This document shows positions 24,228 through 31,780 of a stretch of 32,442 nucleotides of DNA, piece by piece (position 1 is the first letter of the stretch; each line of letters begins with the position of its first letter). The stretch is from the NCBI GenBank assembly GCA_030836805.1, contig JAUPLS010000150.1, forward strand, positions 1 through 32,442, written 5' to 3'. This stretch comes from Campylobacterota bacterium. Lineage in GTDB: Bacteria > Campylobacterota > Campylobacteria > Campylobacterales > Sulfurovaceae. Under the pieces are notes generated by a model. It was not told the DNA's origin, did not search any database, and saw nothing but the letters and a program-made list of their open reading frames with translations. Made by a program: the position numbers and the translations under genes.

Positions 24228-24709
24228 TGTTTTTTCACCTTGATAAGTATTTGGTTGATTGTATCACGGAAAATAATTTCATTATTTAAAACGCTATAAA
24301 AAATGTCATATTTGGCCCCACTTACGATCTTTTGCGTAAAGCCGTTACTCTTTTTTTTCAATCCTGTTTGACCAAAAATAGATTTTCCTTGAAAAATATG
24401 CTCAAGCGTGTCCTGAGGATAATAAGCACTCAGTACTTTTTGATTGAATGTTTCTTTGGACATGCATTCCAATAAACTCATACAAATTGTTTTTTTTGAT
24501 ATTTCAAGCGTCATCAATGGCTGGGCATTGCTGTAAATTTCTACTTTTGTCTCTTCTTTGTTCTCATAAATAAATCCCAAATCGGCATACTGAAAACTTG
24601 GCGTCCTAAAAACAATCAGAGCAGCATTTTGCTTTATATATTGTTTAGGCGCGCATGCGCTGAGAAAAAATGCAAATACCATAAAAAGCAGAAAAAATCT
24701 TATTTTCAT
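24224..24709 (-). CDS. Putative lipoprotein of unknown function
   Basis: A 161-residue protein with a lipoprotein signal: [15 protein letters not shown] then LSAC with Cys at residue 19. The mature part has no domain I recognise; it contains a repeated polar beta-rich pattern and two more cysteines (C75, C82 in [12 protein letters not shown]). It is the first gene of the minus-strand operon, preceded by a GAAGGGGG ribosome binding site and a perfect -10 box, and overlaps nfo. Similar small lipoproteins occur next to unrelated genes in Campylobacterota. Confidence 0.8.
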   Translation of the reverse strand: MKIRFFLLFMVFAFFLSACAPKQYIKQNAALIVFRTPSFQYADLGFIYENKEETKVEIYSNAQPLMTLEISKKTICMSLLECMSKETFNQKVLSAYYPQDTLEHIFQGKSIFGQTGLKKKSNGFTQKIVSGAKYDIFYSVLNNEIIFRDTINQILIKVKKQ

Positions 24710-24734
24710 GGTTTCCCCCTTCTTTTTTTCTTAA

Positions 24735-24740
24735 ATTATA
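24735..24740 (-). promoter_or_regulatory. -10 box of the lipoprotein-nfo-fadL-nagA-crr operon
   Basis: A perfect TATAAT on the minus strand, in GAGTATAATTTAAG, lies 26 bases upstream of the lipoprotein ATG. No stronger promoter is seen within the tightly packed genes below it, so it likely drives the whole unit down to 18839. Confidence 0.6.
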
Positions 24741-24773
24741 CTCACTTTAAGAGTTTTTTAAGCACTCAATTTA

Positions 24774-24779
24774 TATAAT
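24774..24779 (+). promoter_or_regulatory. -10 box of tRNA-Glu
   Basis: TATAAT in TTATATAATTCCG lies 21 bases before the tRNA 5' end, which agrees with a short trimmed leader. The -35 is T-rich and weak. Confidence 0.6.
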
Positions 24780-24799
24780 TCCGTCCACAAGTTGTGAAT

Positions 24800-24874
24800 G
24801 GCCCCATCGTCTAGCGGTTAGGATCCATGGTTTTCATCCATGTTACCGGAGTTCGAGTCTCCGTGGGGTCACCA
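24800..24874 (+). tRNA. tRNA-Glu (anticodon UUC)
   Basis: A full cloverleaf of 75 bases with encoded CCA. The acceptor stem GGCCCCA pairs with TGGGGTC; the anticodon stem CATGG/CCATG encloses the loop TTTTCAT, with TTC at 24833-24835; the T arm is CGGAG-TTCGAGT-CTCCG. It lies between the divergent lipoprotein operon and modE. No attachment-site repeat of its 3' end is seen in the window. Confidence 0.97.
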
Positions 24875-24906
24875 CGTACATCATTGCAATAAAATCTTCT
24901 TTTTGC

Positions 24907-24912
24907 TATACT
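24907..24912 (+). promoter_or_regulatory. Candidate extended -10 box of modE
   Basis: TGCTATACT (TATACT at 24907-24912) lies downstream of the tRNA and 124 bases before modE. A later TATAAA at 24922-24927 is another choice. No ModE-box-like repeat is found in this 161-base gap, so autoregulation is not evident. A 27-codon open frame (24944-25027) lacks a ribosome binding site. Confidence 0.35.
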
Positions 24913-25035
24913 TTTCCGACTTATAAATTAATATACACACGCGATGAATAAAAAATTTGAATTGTTTTTTATCAATTATATTTTCCAATATTCATTTATT
25001 CACTCCCTATACCGGATCAAAAAATAAGGGTATTC

Positions 25036-25827
25036 ATGCATAACCATATTGACGGAAGACTTTGGATTAACAAAGCCAAACAAAATTTTTTAGGCAGAGG
25101 ACGCATTGAGCTGCTTGAACATATTCATCAAACAGGCTCCATCTCCGGCGCTGCCAAAATAATGAAGATGAGCTATAAGGCTGCCTGGGACGCCATCGAT
25201 GCGATCAACAAACTCTCTGAAGAACCGCTGGTAGAACGATCCACAGGAGGCAAAGGGGGCGGGGGTACACGCCTGACTCCAAAAGGGCTGGAATACATTG
25301 CCCTCTATAAAAAAATTGAACATGCCCAGCACCTTTTTTTTGAAGCGCTGGAGCACTATACTGACGACAGCGATAAATTTTCTGCTTTTGTCTCTAAACT
25401 GACATTGCGAACCAGCGCAAGAAATCAGCTTCTAGGCACCGTTGTCGACATCAAAACAAACAAAAACCAAGCCAAGCTTACCATTAAAATCGATGAGAAA
25501 ACACAAATTGTCGTCATCATCACCAAACAGAGCCTTAAAGAGATGGATATCCAAAAAGGAGCAGCGCTCTATGTTTTGCTCAAAGCCGCCTGGATCTCTT
25601 TGCTTAAAACCAAACCGGCCATCACAGAAGAAACAAAAAATTATCTTTGCGGGACAATTATACGCATTGACGAAGATGAAGTACAAAGCGAAGTCACAGT
25701 CTCCCTTGAAGGAAAGCAGACGCTTATTGCATCGATCCCGACCCAAAATCTCACAACGCAATCGCTTGCTTGCGGCGATAAAATCTGGGCAGCATTCGAT
25801 ATCTCAAGTGCTTTGGTTGCCGTCTAG
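25036..25827 (+). CDS. modE: ModE-family molybdate-responsive regulator
   Basis: A 263-residue regulator. Residues 15-100 form a LysR-like winged helix: LLEHIHQTGSISGAAKIMKMSYKAAWDAIDAIN (landmarks GSISGAAKIM and SYKAAWDAID, typical of ModE), then the wing STGGKGGGGTRLTPKG. From about 125 two TOBE/Mop-type molybdate-binding repeats follow; the first starts TSARNQLLGTV, the usual ModE entry, and the second near 205 (NYLCGTIIRI). It thus has the full ModE layout, binding molybdate or tungstate and then DNA. AAGGG precedes the ATG. Inverted repeats of the ModE type lie directly downstream, before the transport operon and before the porin. Confidence 0.93.
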   Translation: MHNHIDGRLWINKAKQNFLGRGRIELLEHIHQTGSISGAAKIMKMSYKAAWDAIDAINKLSEEPLVERSTGGKGGGGTRLTPKGLEYIALYKKIEHAQHLFFEALEHYTDDSDKFSAFVSKLTLRTSARNQLLGTVVDIKTNKNQAKLTIKIDEKTQIVVIITKQSLKEMDIQKGAALYVLLKAAWISLLKTKPAITEETKNYLCGTIIRIDEDEVQSEVTVSLEGKQTLIASIPTQNLTTQSLACGDKIWAAFDISSALVAV

Positions 25828-25896
25828 ATTTGCAGTTTGGCACAATACGCCTCAATTTTTTAAAAACTTTTATCGAAAATGAAATATTTTTAAAAA

Positions 25897-25928
25897 ATAT
25901 CGTTATATTTTAAGTTATATAACGATAT
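25897..25928. promoter_or_regulatory. ModE box 1 (perfect 12-bp inverted repeat)
   Basis: ATATCGTTATAT (25897-25908) and ATATAACGATAT (25917-25928) are exact inverted copies eight bases apart. This matches the known ModE operator style (CGTTATAT with an inverted partner). It overlaps the candidate -10 box, so metal-bound ModE would block the transport operon. Confidence 0.8.
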
Positions 25929-25937
25929 GATTTTAAA
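25903..25937. repeat. Duplicated promoter-operator segment, copy 1
   Basis: The 35 bases here match 31719-31753 with a single mismatch (T at 25909, C at 31725). The match spans part of the ModE box, its spacer, the TATGAT box and a following TTTTAAA, more than ModE binding alone would need to conserve. It suggests one copy arose from the other. Confidence 0.75.
25926..25931 (+). promoter_or_regulatory. Candidate -10 box of the Mo/W transport operon
   Basis: TATGAT begins inside the right arm of ModE box 1 and would start RNA near 25938, giving a leader of about 200 bases. The same TATGAT is conserved at the porin promoter within the duplicated 35-base segment. Confidence 0.45.
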
Positions 25938-25961
25938 GTATCTGGAGGGAAGGTAAGATAA

Positions 25962-25989
25962 ATCGTTATATATTTATTTATATAACTAT
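25962..25989. promoter_or_regulatory. ModE box 2
   Basis: ATCGTTATATA (25962-25972) and TATATAACTAT (25979-25989) form an 11-base inverted repeat with one mismatch and a six-base spacer. It lies 33 bases beyond box 1, inside the leader if the TATGAT promoter is used, where bound ModE could act as a roadblock or guard a second start site. Confidence 0.7.
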
Positions 25990-26023
25990 TTTTGTATGTA
26001 CTGCAAAATTGTAAGTGATTTTA

Positions 26024-26093
26024 TTTGCCAAATACTTCATTTGCAAACAGTGACTCTTCATATGATATCGCCTCCATAGCCTCCGGCGGTATC
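26024..26093 (+). ncRNA. Structured leader before the Mo/W transport operon (two hairpins)
   Basis: Hairpin A, 26024-26046: TTTGC(C)AAAT and ATTTGCAAA around ACTTC with one bulged C. Hairpin B, 26064-26093: GATATCGCC pairs with GGCGGTATC (one U-G) around a 12-base loop containing CCTCC; GCCTCC occurs twice. The CCTCC could pair with GAGGGG at 26098-26103 or with the AAGGAG ribosome binding site of the next gene. This is a candidate cis-acting RNA; it does not plainly match the Moco riboswitch as I remember it. Confidence 0.35.
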
Positions 26094-26135
26094 TTCTGAG
26101 GGGTCAATGCTATTTATTATTTAAGGAGTTTTTGC

Positions 26136-27158
26136 ATGAAATTATTTTCGATTCTTGTTTTTTGTTTTCTGACAAGCTGTCTGCTTGAGGCTAAAAATAT
26201 GACCCAATCCTCCGATCAGGCTTCCCCTTTACCCAAACAGGTAAAACGTGTTTTTGGGTCATCTCCGCCCATGACCTATCTTCTCTATGCTTTAAATCCT
26301 GACAAAATGATAGGGCTTAACTTTAAAGCCAAAAATCCAAACAACAGTGCAGACAAAGAGTTTGTAGGAGAACGCTTTCTCTCTCTTCCTGTTATAGGTT
26401 CTTTTCATGGCGGCGGCAACGATATCAATCTTGAAAGCCTCATGGCATACAAGCCCCAACTTATTTTAGTGTGGCAGGATGATATGCGTATGCAAATAGT
26501 CGAACGTGAAATCATAAAAACCAATATACCTACACTTTTCGTTGAATTTCGTGAGATTGAAGATATGCCAAAAGCCTTTATTAAAGCAGGAGAAGCAATC
26601 GGAGAAAAGGAGCGCGGACAAAGGCTTGCAGAATTTATCCAAAAAAGCATCGATGAAGTTCGCGAGGCTACGGCAAAACTCAAACCGGTGCGATATTACT
26701 ATGCAGAAGGTATTGATGGACTCTCGACTGAGTGCGACCAGTCCTTTCATGTCCAGGCGCTTAATTTTGCCGGGGGAGAAAATGTCCACAAATGCCAACA
26801 AAAAGGGGTGCTTGGCCTGGAAAAAATTACATTTGAAACGCTTCTAAACTATGATCCTGAGGTTATCGTGGTGCAAAACAGAGCGGTCTACAATGATATT
26901 CTTTTGGACCCGCTCTGGGGACGTCTTAGTGCAGTGAAAAATAAGCGTATCTATTTGGTACCCACCGCACCGTTTAATTGGCTCGATAGGCCCCCTTCAT
27001 TTATGCGTGCTTTAGGTATCGAGTGGCTTGCTTCGGTATTTCATCCCGAAGCCCACACTATCGATCTCAATGACCGCATTAAAGCATTTTATGAACTTTT
27101 TTTCAATGTTCATTTAAATGATGAACAAATTAAAAATATATTAAGGACATCTCTATGA
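26136..27158 (+). CDS. ABC transporter substrate-binding protein, siderophore/B12/molybdate (class III) type
   Basis: A 340-residue periplasmic binding protein of the BtuF/FhuD/MolA class. The start has a signal sequence with a lipobox-like LTSC (Cys 15), so it may be lipid-anchored; otherwise it is cleaved near EA-K. Class III features: VKRVFGSSPPMTYLLYALNPDKMIGLN, NLESLMAYKPQLILVW, PTLFVEFREIED, NYDPEVIVVQNR and a C-terminal GIEWLASVFHPE, separated by one long helix region at 145-175. In this class H. influenzae MolA binds molybdate and tungstate. ModE boxes upstream point to the same ligand here. AAGGAG precedes the ATG, and the stop overlaps the receptor gene by four bases. Confidence 0.88.
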   Translation: MKLFSILVFCFLTSCLLEAKNMTQSSDQASPLPKQVKRVFGSSPPMTYLLYALNPDKMIGLNFKAKNPNNSADKEFVGERFLSLPVIGSFHGGGNDINLESLMAYKPQLILVWQDDMRMQIVEREIIKTNIPTLFVEFREIEDMPKAFIKAGEAIGEKERGQRLAEFIQKSIDEVREATAKLKPVRYYYAEGIDGLSTECDQSFHVQALNFAGGENVHKCQQKGVLGLEKITFETLLNYDPEVIVVQNRAVYNDILLDPLWGRLSAVKNKRIYLVPTAPFNWLDRPPSFMRALGIEWLASVFHPEAHTIDLNDRIKAFYELFFNVHLNDEQIKNILRTSL

Positions 27159-29386
27159 AACTCTCTTATTCATTACTTTTGACAATCACCGCTTCGGCTC
27201 TTTTTGCCGAACCGATCACCATCGAAACAATATCGATAGTGGAAACACAAGACAGTGCAGATTTTTTTATGGAAGAAAACAACCGAACGGCACAAATATT
27301 CACCCAAAAAAGTATAGCGTCGCTTGGATCACAAGCAAAAATGAACCCCTATTCGGTCATTTCGTTTGCACCGTCTGTCAATTTTACGCCCGTCGATCAG
27401 GCGGGATCCAATGAGCCTTCTTTTCATGATCCTATCCGCATCCGAGGCAAATCCCAATCGGGCCCCGGAGGTGTATTCATGCTAAACGGCCTGCCTGTCT
27501 CGAGCAACCCTGGAGGCGGAAAACAGATGGTTGATATGGAAAATATAGGCTCTATCGATCTCTACAAGGGCTATCTTGAAGTGGATAAAAACCTAGGCTT
27601 CTCAAGCTTGATCGGAAAAGTGGATCTCAATATCCTCCCCCCTGCTTCTACCAGCAAGAGTACCATTTCGCAGTCATTCGGCACAGATAACTTTGAACGT
27701 ACTTTTTTACGGTTTGATTCGGGAAAAATGGGTAATTTTTCAACCTTTGGATCATTCTCTTACCTTAGCAACGACAAATATAAAGGTGAAGGTGATTTGG
27801 AGCGCATAAATGGAATGTTTGGCCTTACGTATAAACCAAACGATGCTTTAAAAACAGAATTTTATGCGATTTACAATAGCGACGATCATCATAATTATAA
27901 CAGCCTGACCTATGCGGAGGCCCAGGATCTAGATACCTATTTTGATAAAGATTATGCAACTGTGCAGCCAACTGCAAGCAATGATGTCAACTACTATGAC
28001 TGGAATAAACAAAGTTTTGACACGATTGCCTTGCTTGGGAACCTTGAGTACCGTCTTGGCAGCAATGATGTGCTCTCTTTTAAGCCTTACTACAAAAAAG
28101 ATGAGGGAGACTATTGGTATTCAAGCATAAAAGCAGATCCGGCCAAAAACCGCGTGGTCGACTGGTACATGGACCATGATCTGTTTGGGGCTGTTGCGGC
28201 ATATGAGCATACATTCTCCGATATGGCTAAAACAAAAATAGGTTACTGGTATCATCGCCAGCTTCCTCCCGGGCCTCCGTCTGATCAATCAAAATATCGT
28301 GTAGTAGACGGCGAACTTGTATTTGACGGCTATGCCGTGCTGGCAGACAATGATTATCATACCCTCCAGGCGCCATTCGTTAAGCTTTATGGAGAAAACG
28401 GCTGTTTTGACTATGCTGTAGGTATCCAATATCAGTCTTTTGGGCTAGGAAACTTAACAAGCTACACCAACGGTACGAATAGCTCAACCAGCATGGATTA
28501 TGATACCGCTATTGCAGAAGGCACTATAGATCCATGGGCAAGCGTCGAAGAGCATACTTTCCACACTTTTCTGCCTTCGCTTTACTTAGGGTATCAAGCA
28601 ACGGACGATACAACAGTTTATATCGATTATGCGCGCACCTACGGTTTTGATGTAAATCTTTTCCCTACTTATGTTACAAATCGCAATACATTTGTCTCAA
28701 AAGGTATTACGTTGCAAACGCTTTGGGATGAACTTGAACTTGAAACCTCCGACAACATTGATTTGGGATTTAAAACCATGGTCGGCGCCGTTACATTGAA
28801 CCCAAATCTTTTTGTGTCTTTTGTCAAAAACAAGCAAGCCAACATCTATGATCCGCAATACGGTGTGAGCTATCCTGCAAATATGGGGGATGCACTCGGA
28901 TACGGAGCAGAGCTTTCAGCATACGGCCCGATCCTTGATAATCTTGAGCTTATCATCGGGCTTTCATACAACCGTTATGCGTTTTTGGAAAATTTCCAAA
29001 GCAGTCCGACATCCACTGTGCAAACGGATGGCAATCAGCTTCCTGATGCACCAAGAGTGATGGCAAAGGCAGCCCTTTCCTATCAATATGACAACTGGAC
29101 GTTCACGCCAAGTGTCCAATATACTTCCAGCAGATACGGTGATGTACTCAATACACAAAAAATTGATGCATTCACGTTGGTTAATCTTGATATAGCATAC
29201 CGGCCATATGAATTTTTGGGTACAAAAAATGCAAAACTTCACATCGGCCTTACCAATCTGACCGATGAAAAATATATCGCTACGATCAACACACCGGATA
29301 ATGTTTTGTCTGCTTCAACGACAGATGCAACCTTCCAAACAGGAGCACCGTTTAGTGCTTATTTTGGTATTGAACTTAAGTTTTAG
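27155..29386 (+). CDS. TonB-dependent outer-membrane receptor
   Basis: A 743-residue receptor. Signal peptide MKLSYSLLLTITASALFA, cleaved before E19; a TonB-box-like ETISIVET lies near residues 24-31. The plug follows at about 45-160 (SVISFAPSVNF, IRIRGKSQSGPGGVFMLNGLP, MENIGSIDLYKGYLEV in short), then a 22-strand barrel with aromatic-rich strands, the late motif GLTNLTDEKYI near 693-703 and a terminal Phe (YFGIELKF), which fits BAM export. It is translationally coupled to the binding protein and followed after six bases by the permease, so its cargo is likely the same: a molybdate/tungstate species or chelate, under ModE control. Sequence alone does not show the ligand. Confidence 0.92.
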   Translation: MKLSYSLLLTITASALFAEPITIETISIVETQDSADFFMEENNRTAQIFTQKSIASLGSQAKMNPYSVISFAPSVNFTPVDQAGSNEPSFHDPIRIRGKSQSGPGGVFMLNGLPVSSNPGGGKQMVDMENIGSIDLYKGYLEVDKNLGFSSLIGKVDLNILPPASTSKSTISQSFGTDNFERTFLRFDSGKMGNFSTFGSFSYLSNDKYKGEGDLERINGMFGLTYKPNDALKTEFYAIYNSDDHHNYNSLTYAEAQDLDTYFDKDYATVQPTASNDVNYYDWNKQSFDTIALLGNLEYRLGSNDVLSFKPYYKKDEGDYWYSSIKADPAKNRVVDWYMDHDLFGAVAAYEHTFSDMAKTKIGYWYHRQLPPGPPSDQSKYRVVDGELVFDGYAVLADNDYHTLQAPFVKLYGENGCFDYAVGIQYQSFGLGNLTSYTNGTNSSTSMDYDTAIAEGTIDPWASVEEHTFHTFLPSLYLGYQATDDTTVYIDYARTYGFDVNLFPTYVTNRNTFVSKGITLQTLWDELELETSDNIDLGFKTMVGAVTLNPNLFVSFVKNKQANIYDPQYGVSYPANMGDALGYGAELSAYGPILDNLELIIGLSYNRYAFLENFQSSPTSTVQTDGNQLPDAPRVMAKAALSYQYDNWTFTPSVQYTSSRYGDVLNTQKIDAFTLVNLDIAYRPYEFLGTKNAKLHIGLTNLTDEKYIATINTPDNVLSASTTDATFQTGAPFSAYFGIELKF

Positions 29387-29392
29387 GGAAAA

Positions 29393-30439
29393 ATGGCCAT
29401 GTTGCATTTTCTGTTTGATCGAACCAAACAAAAAAGATACTTAGTTGTTGGAACAGTTATACTTACGGCAATAGCAGCTTTATCGCTGCTATTGGGCCAG
29501 TACCCTATCGATTTTCATACATTTATAGCATATTTAAATTATAAAATTTACGGCATTGCTGATATAGAAATAGATACTTTGGCTCTCATGGACAATATCA
29601 TTCTAGAGATTAGGCTGCCTAGAATTTTGCTTGCCATTCTTGTAGGAGCAGCACTTGCAACTTCCGGAGCAGTGTTTCAAGCGATGTTTGTCAACCCTCT
29701 CGTTTCGCCCGGAATCCTGGGTGTTTTGGCAGGAGCTTCATTTGGTGCAGCATGCGGAATGCTTATCAGCGAACAATGGTACATAGTACAAGCATTGGCG
29801 TTTTCTTTTGGATTTATCGCTGTTGGTTTTGCTGTTTTAGTTGGTTCCATAGGAACAAACTCACGCTCTACCGTGATGCTTGTTTTGGGTGGAGTGATTA
29901 GTAGCTCGCTCTTCACTTCACTTTTATCTATTATAAAATATGCAGCAGACCCTTACAGCTCACTTCCGGCTATAGTTTATTGGCTGATGGGTTCGCTTTC
30001 CATGGCGAAACTTGATGAAGTTTTAATTGTAGCAATTCCTATTTTAATTAGTATTTTTGGAATGATATTTATGGGTAAATACTTTGACCTCTTAAGCCTT
30101 GGCGACGAAGAAGCAAAATCGCTTGGCATCAATGTCAAGCTTATTCGTATAGTTGCGATTATCTTAGCTACCTTGGCCAGTTCACTCTCTGTCGTTATGG
30201 CCGGGATTATCGGCTGGGTTGGGCTTATCATTCCTCACATCATCCGTCTGGCAATAGGACCGTCCCACCGTTTGCTTGTTCCGCTCTCTGCCATTGTCGG
30301 AGGAGCATTTTTGCTTCTGGCCGATGCCGTCTCACGCCTTGCACTTAGCGTCGAGATACCTATTGGGATTTTAACCTCTCTTATAGGAATACCGGTATTC
30401 ATTATGGTTTTAAAAAATGCGAGGGCGGCATGGAACTAA
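29393..30439 (+). CDS. ABC transporter permease, FecCD/BtuC family
   Basis: A 348-residue inner-membrane permease with about nine or ten spans. Family motifs are visible: IRLPRILLAILVGAALATSGAVFQAMFVNPLVSPGILGV (landmarks RLPRILLAILVGA, NPLVSPGILGV), LGDEEAKSLGI near 230-240 (coupling region) and GIIGWVGLIIPHIIRLAIGPSHR near 270-292. It forms the channel for the class III binding protein. FecCD-type permeases carry siderophores, B12, haem, and in MolBC molybdate or tungstate. It overlaps the ATPase gene by ten bases. The ATG at 29393 has AGGGA just upstream. Confidence 0.92.
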   Translation: MAMLHFLFDRTKQKRYLVVGTVILTAIAALSLLLGQYPIDFHTFIAYLNYKIYGIADIEIDTLALMDNIILEIRLPRILLAILVGAALATSGAVFQAMFVNPLVSPGILGVLAGASFGAACGMLISEQWYIVQALAFSFGFIAVGFAVLVGSIGTNSRSTVMLVLGGVISSSLFTSLLSIIKYAADPYSSLPAIVYWLMGSLSMAKLDEVLIVAIPILISIFGMIFMGKYFDLLSLGDEEAKSLGINVKLIRIVAIILATLASSLSVVMAGIIGWVGLIIPHIIRLAIGPSHRLLVPLSAIVGGAFLLLADAVSRLALSVEIPIGILTSLIGIPVFIMVLKNARAAWN

Positions 30440-31206
30440 AACCTATCATAGAAGTGAAAGATCTACACTTTTCATACAAAAAAAGCCAAGTTCTCTGCGG
30501 CGTAGATCTGCGGCTTTTCAAGGGTGAAGTTGTCTCGCTTTTAGGACCAAACGGGTGCGGAAAAAGTACGCTTATCAAACTTATTTTAAAACTGCTTCAT
30601 GGGAATGGAGAGATACTTTTGCATGAGAAATCCATTGAAGAATATTCGCACAAAGAGATAGCCTCTCATATTGCCTATATACCTCAATACCATCATGTCC
30701 CCTTTGGCTACAGTGCTTTAGAAATGGTACTTATGGGGAGAGTCTCAAAGCTTGGCATTTTCGCCTCTCCTTCATCCCATGATCATTTTATAGCGCTTGA
30801 AGCGCTAAAAAAAGTCGGTATTTTGGATTTGAAAGACAGGATATTCGGACAATTAAGCGGCGGACAAAAACAACTCGTTCTTTTTGCACGCGCCATTGCC
30901 CAAGGGGTAGATACATTCATCATGGATGAGCCTGTAAATGGGCTAGACTATGGGAATCAAATGAGACTTTTAGAGTTTATTTATAAACTAAGCCACGAAG
31001 GGTATACATTTTTAAAAACCACGCACTATCCGGACCATGCACTTCTTATTTCAAGCCGTACAGTGGTTATGAACGGCGGGAAAATTATATCGGACGGCCA
31101 ACCTGGCGAAGTGATTACTGTACCCATGATTCAAGATGTTTACGGAGTCAATGCAGAGATTATCACACACGATACACATAAAAGATGTATGCCGATCTTT
31201 AGATAA
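30430..31206 (+). CDS. ABC transporter ATP-binding protein, FepC/BtuD type
   Basis: A 258-residue ATPase. Walker A LLGPNGCGKSTLIK near residues 37-50, Q-loop YIPQYHHVPFGYSALEMVLMGR near 81-102 (landmark IPQ...FGYSALEMVLMGR, typical of the siderophore/B12 group), signature LSGGQKQLVLFARAIAQ near 144-160, Walker B TFIMDEPVNGLD near 164-175 and switch His in KTTHYPDHA. It powers the permease encoded just upstream, with which it overlaps. Confidence 0.94.
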   Translation: MELKPIIEVKDLHFSYKKSQVLCGVDLRLFKGEVVSLLGPNGCGKSTLIKLILKLLHGNGEILLHEKSIEEYSHKEIASHIAYIPQYHHVPFGYSALEMVLMGRVSKLGIFASPSSHDHFIALEALKKVGILDLKDRIFGQLSGGQKQLVLFARAIAQGVDTFIMDEPVNGLDYGNQMRLLEFIYKLSHEGYTFLKTTHYPDHALLISSRTVVMNGGKIISDGQPGEVITVPMIQDVYGVNAEIITHDTHKRCMPIFR

Positions 31207-31230
31207 AAAATTAAAACGAAGGAAAAAATA

Positions 31231-31689
31231 ATGGAACTTTTTTATAACATCGTTCACATCATACATCTATTTAGCGCGATGCTTTTTTTGGGGTGGGGGT
31301 TTGCAAAAATATTTGTTTTGCCGGCAGCAAAAAACAACATTGATTCAAACGCACACTTTGAAATGAAAAAATCTTTAGCAAAGAGGGTTTGGAAAATATA
31401 TCCGACTAACTTCTTCATCCTGATAATAACGGGGGGTATATTATTTTTTAAATATACAAATTTTGAAAATGGGTTTTTTCCTACAACATTTCAAACACTT
31501 TTGATTATAAAGGCTGCTCTTGCTTTGGGAATCGGTGCCAAAGTTTTATATTCTGTTTCCGGCAGAATTCTATTTAAGATCCAACATTCACAGGATCCAA
31601 ATCCGGTAGAAAACTCTGCTTACAAATATATTTTTTCTATTGCGGTCATTATCGTATTGTTAGCAAAATTAATGTTTATGGTCCGGTAA
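31231..31689 (+). CDS. Four-span integral membrane protein, possibly CopD/DUF2269-like
   Basis: A 152-residue protein with four hydrophobic segments at about 5-30, 58-75, 82-105 and 126-150. The first contains HIIHLFSAMLFLGWGFAKI; His residues near the membrane face recall CopD and related haem- or copper-linked families. GAAGGAAAAAAT precedes the ATG, 24 bases after the ATPase gene, so it is likely co-transcribed with the Mo/W importer. It has no soluble domain. No specific function can be read from the sequence; it may help metal entry, or be a haem-binding or regulatory protein. Confidence 0.7.
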   Translation: MELFYNIVHIIHLFSAMLFLGWGFAKIFVLPAAKNNIDSNAHFEMKKSLAKRVWKIYPTNFFILIITGGILFFKYTNFENGFFPTTFQTLLIIKAALALGIGAKVLYSVSGRILFKIQHSQDPNPVENSAYKYIFSIAVIIVLLAKLMFMVR

Positions 31690-31712
31690 ACAGATTTTTG
31701 AAGCTTATTGGG

Positions 31713-31744
31713 ACATCCTTATATCTTAAGTTATATAACGATAT
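31713..31744. promoter_or_regulatory. ModE box 3, before the porin gene
   Basis: ACATCCTTATAT (31713-31724) and ATATAACGATAT (31733-31744) are inverted copies with two mismatches and the same eight-base spacer as box 1. It lies 36 bases before the porin ATG and overlaps the TATGAT box at 31742-31747, so the porin should be repressed with the transport operon. Confidence 0.7.
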
Positions 31745-31753
31745 GATTTTAAA
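31719..31753. repeat. Duplicated promoter-operator segment, copy 2
   Basis: This is the partner of 25903-25937, identical in 34 of 35 bases, and includes the TATGAT -10 candidate at 31742-31747, which would start porin RNA near 31754 with a leader of about 27 bases. The left arm outside the duplicated part has diverged, which is where box 3 departs from the perfect repeat. Confidence 0.75.
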
Positions 31754-31780
31754 AGTGCTGTAAAATAAAAAGGAGGAAGA

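Noticed and set aside
24800-24874. tRNA-Glu as an integration site of a genomic island
   Set aside because: No integrase, and no direct repeat of the tRNA 3' end was found in the following 7.5 kb.
24944-25027. 27-codon ORF before modE, rich in Phe and Ile
   Set aside because: No Shine-Dalgarno; the AT-rich leader gives such frames easily. A leader peptide cannot be excluded but is not supported.
25996-26079. 27-codon ORF in the leader of the Mo/W operon
   Set aside because: No ribosome site, and it runs through both predicted hairpins, which explain the sequence better.
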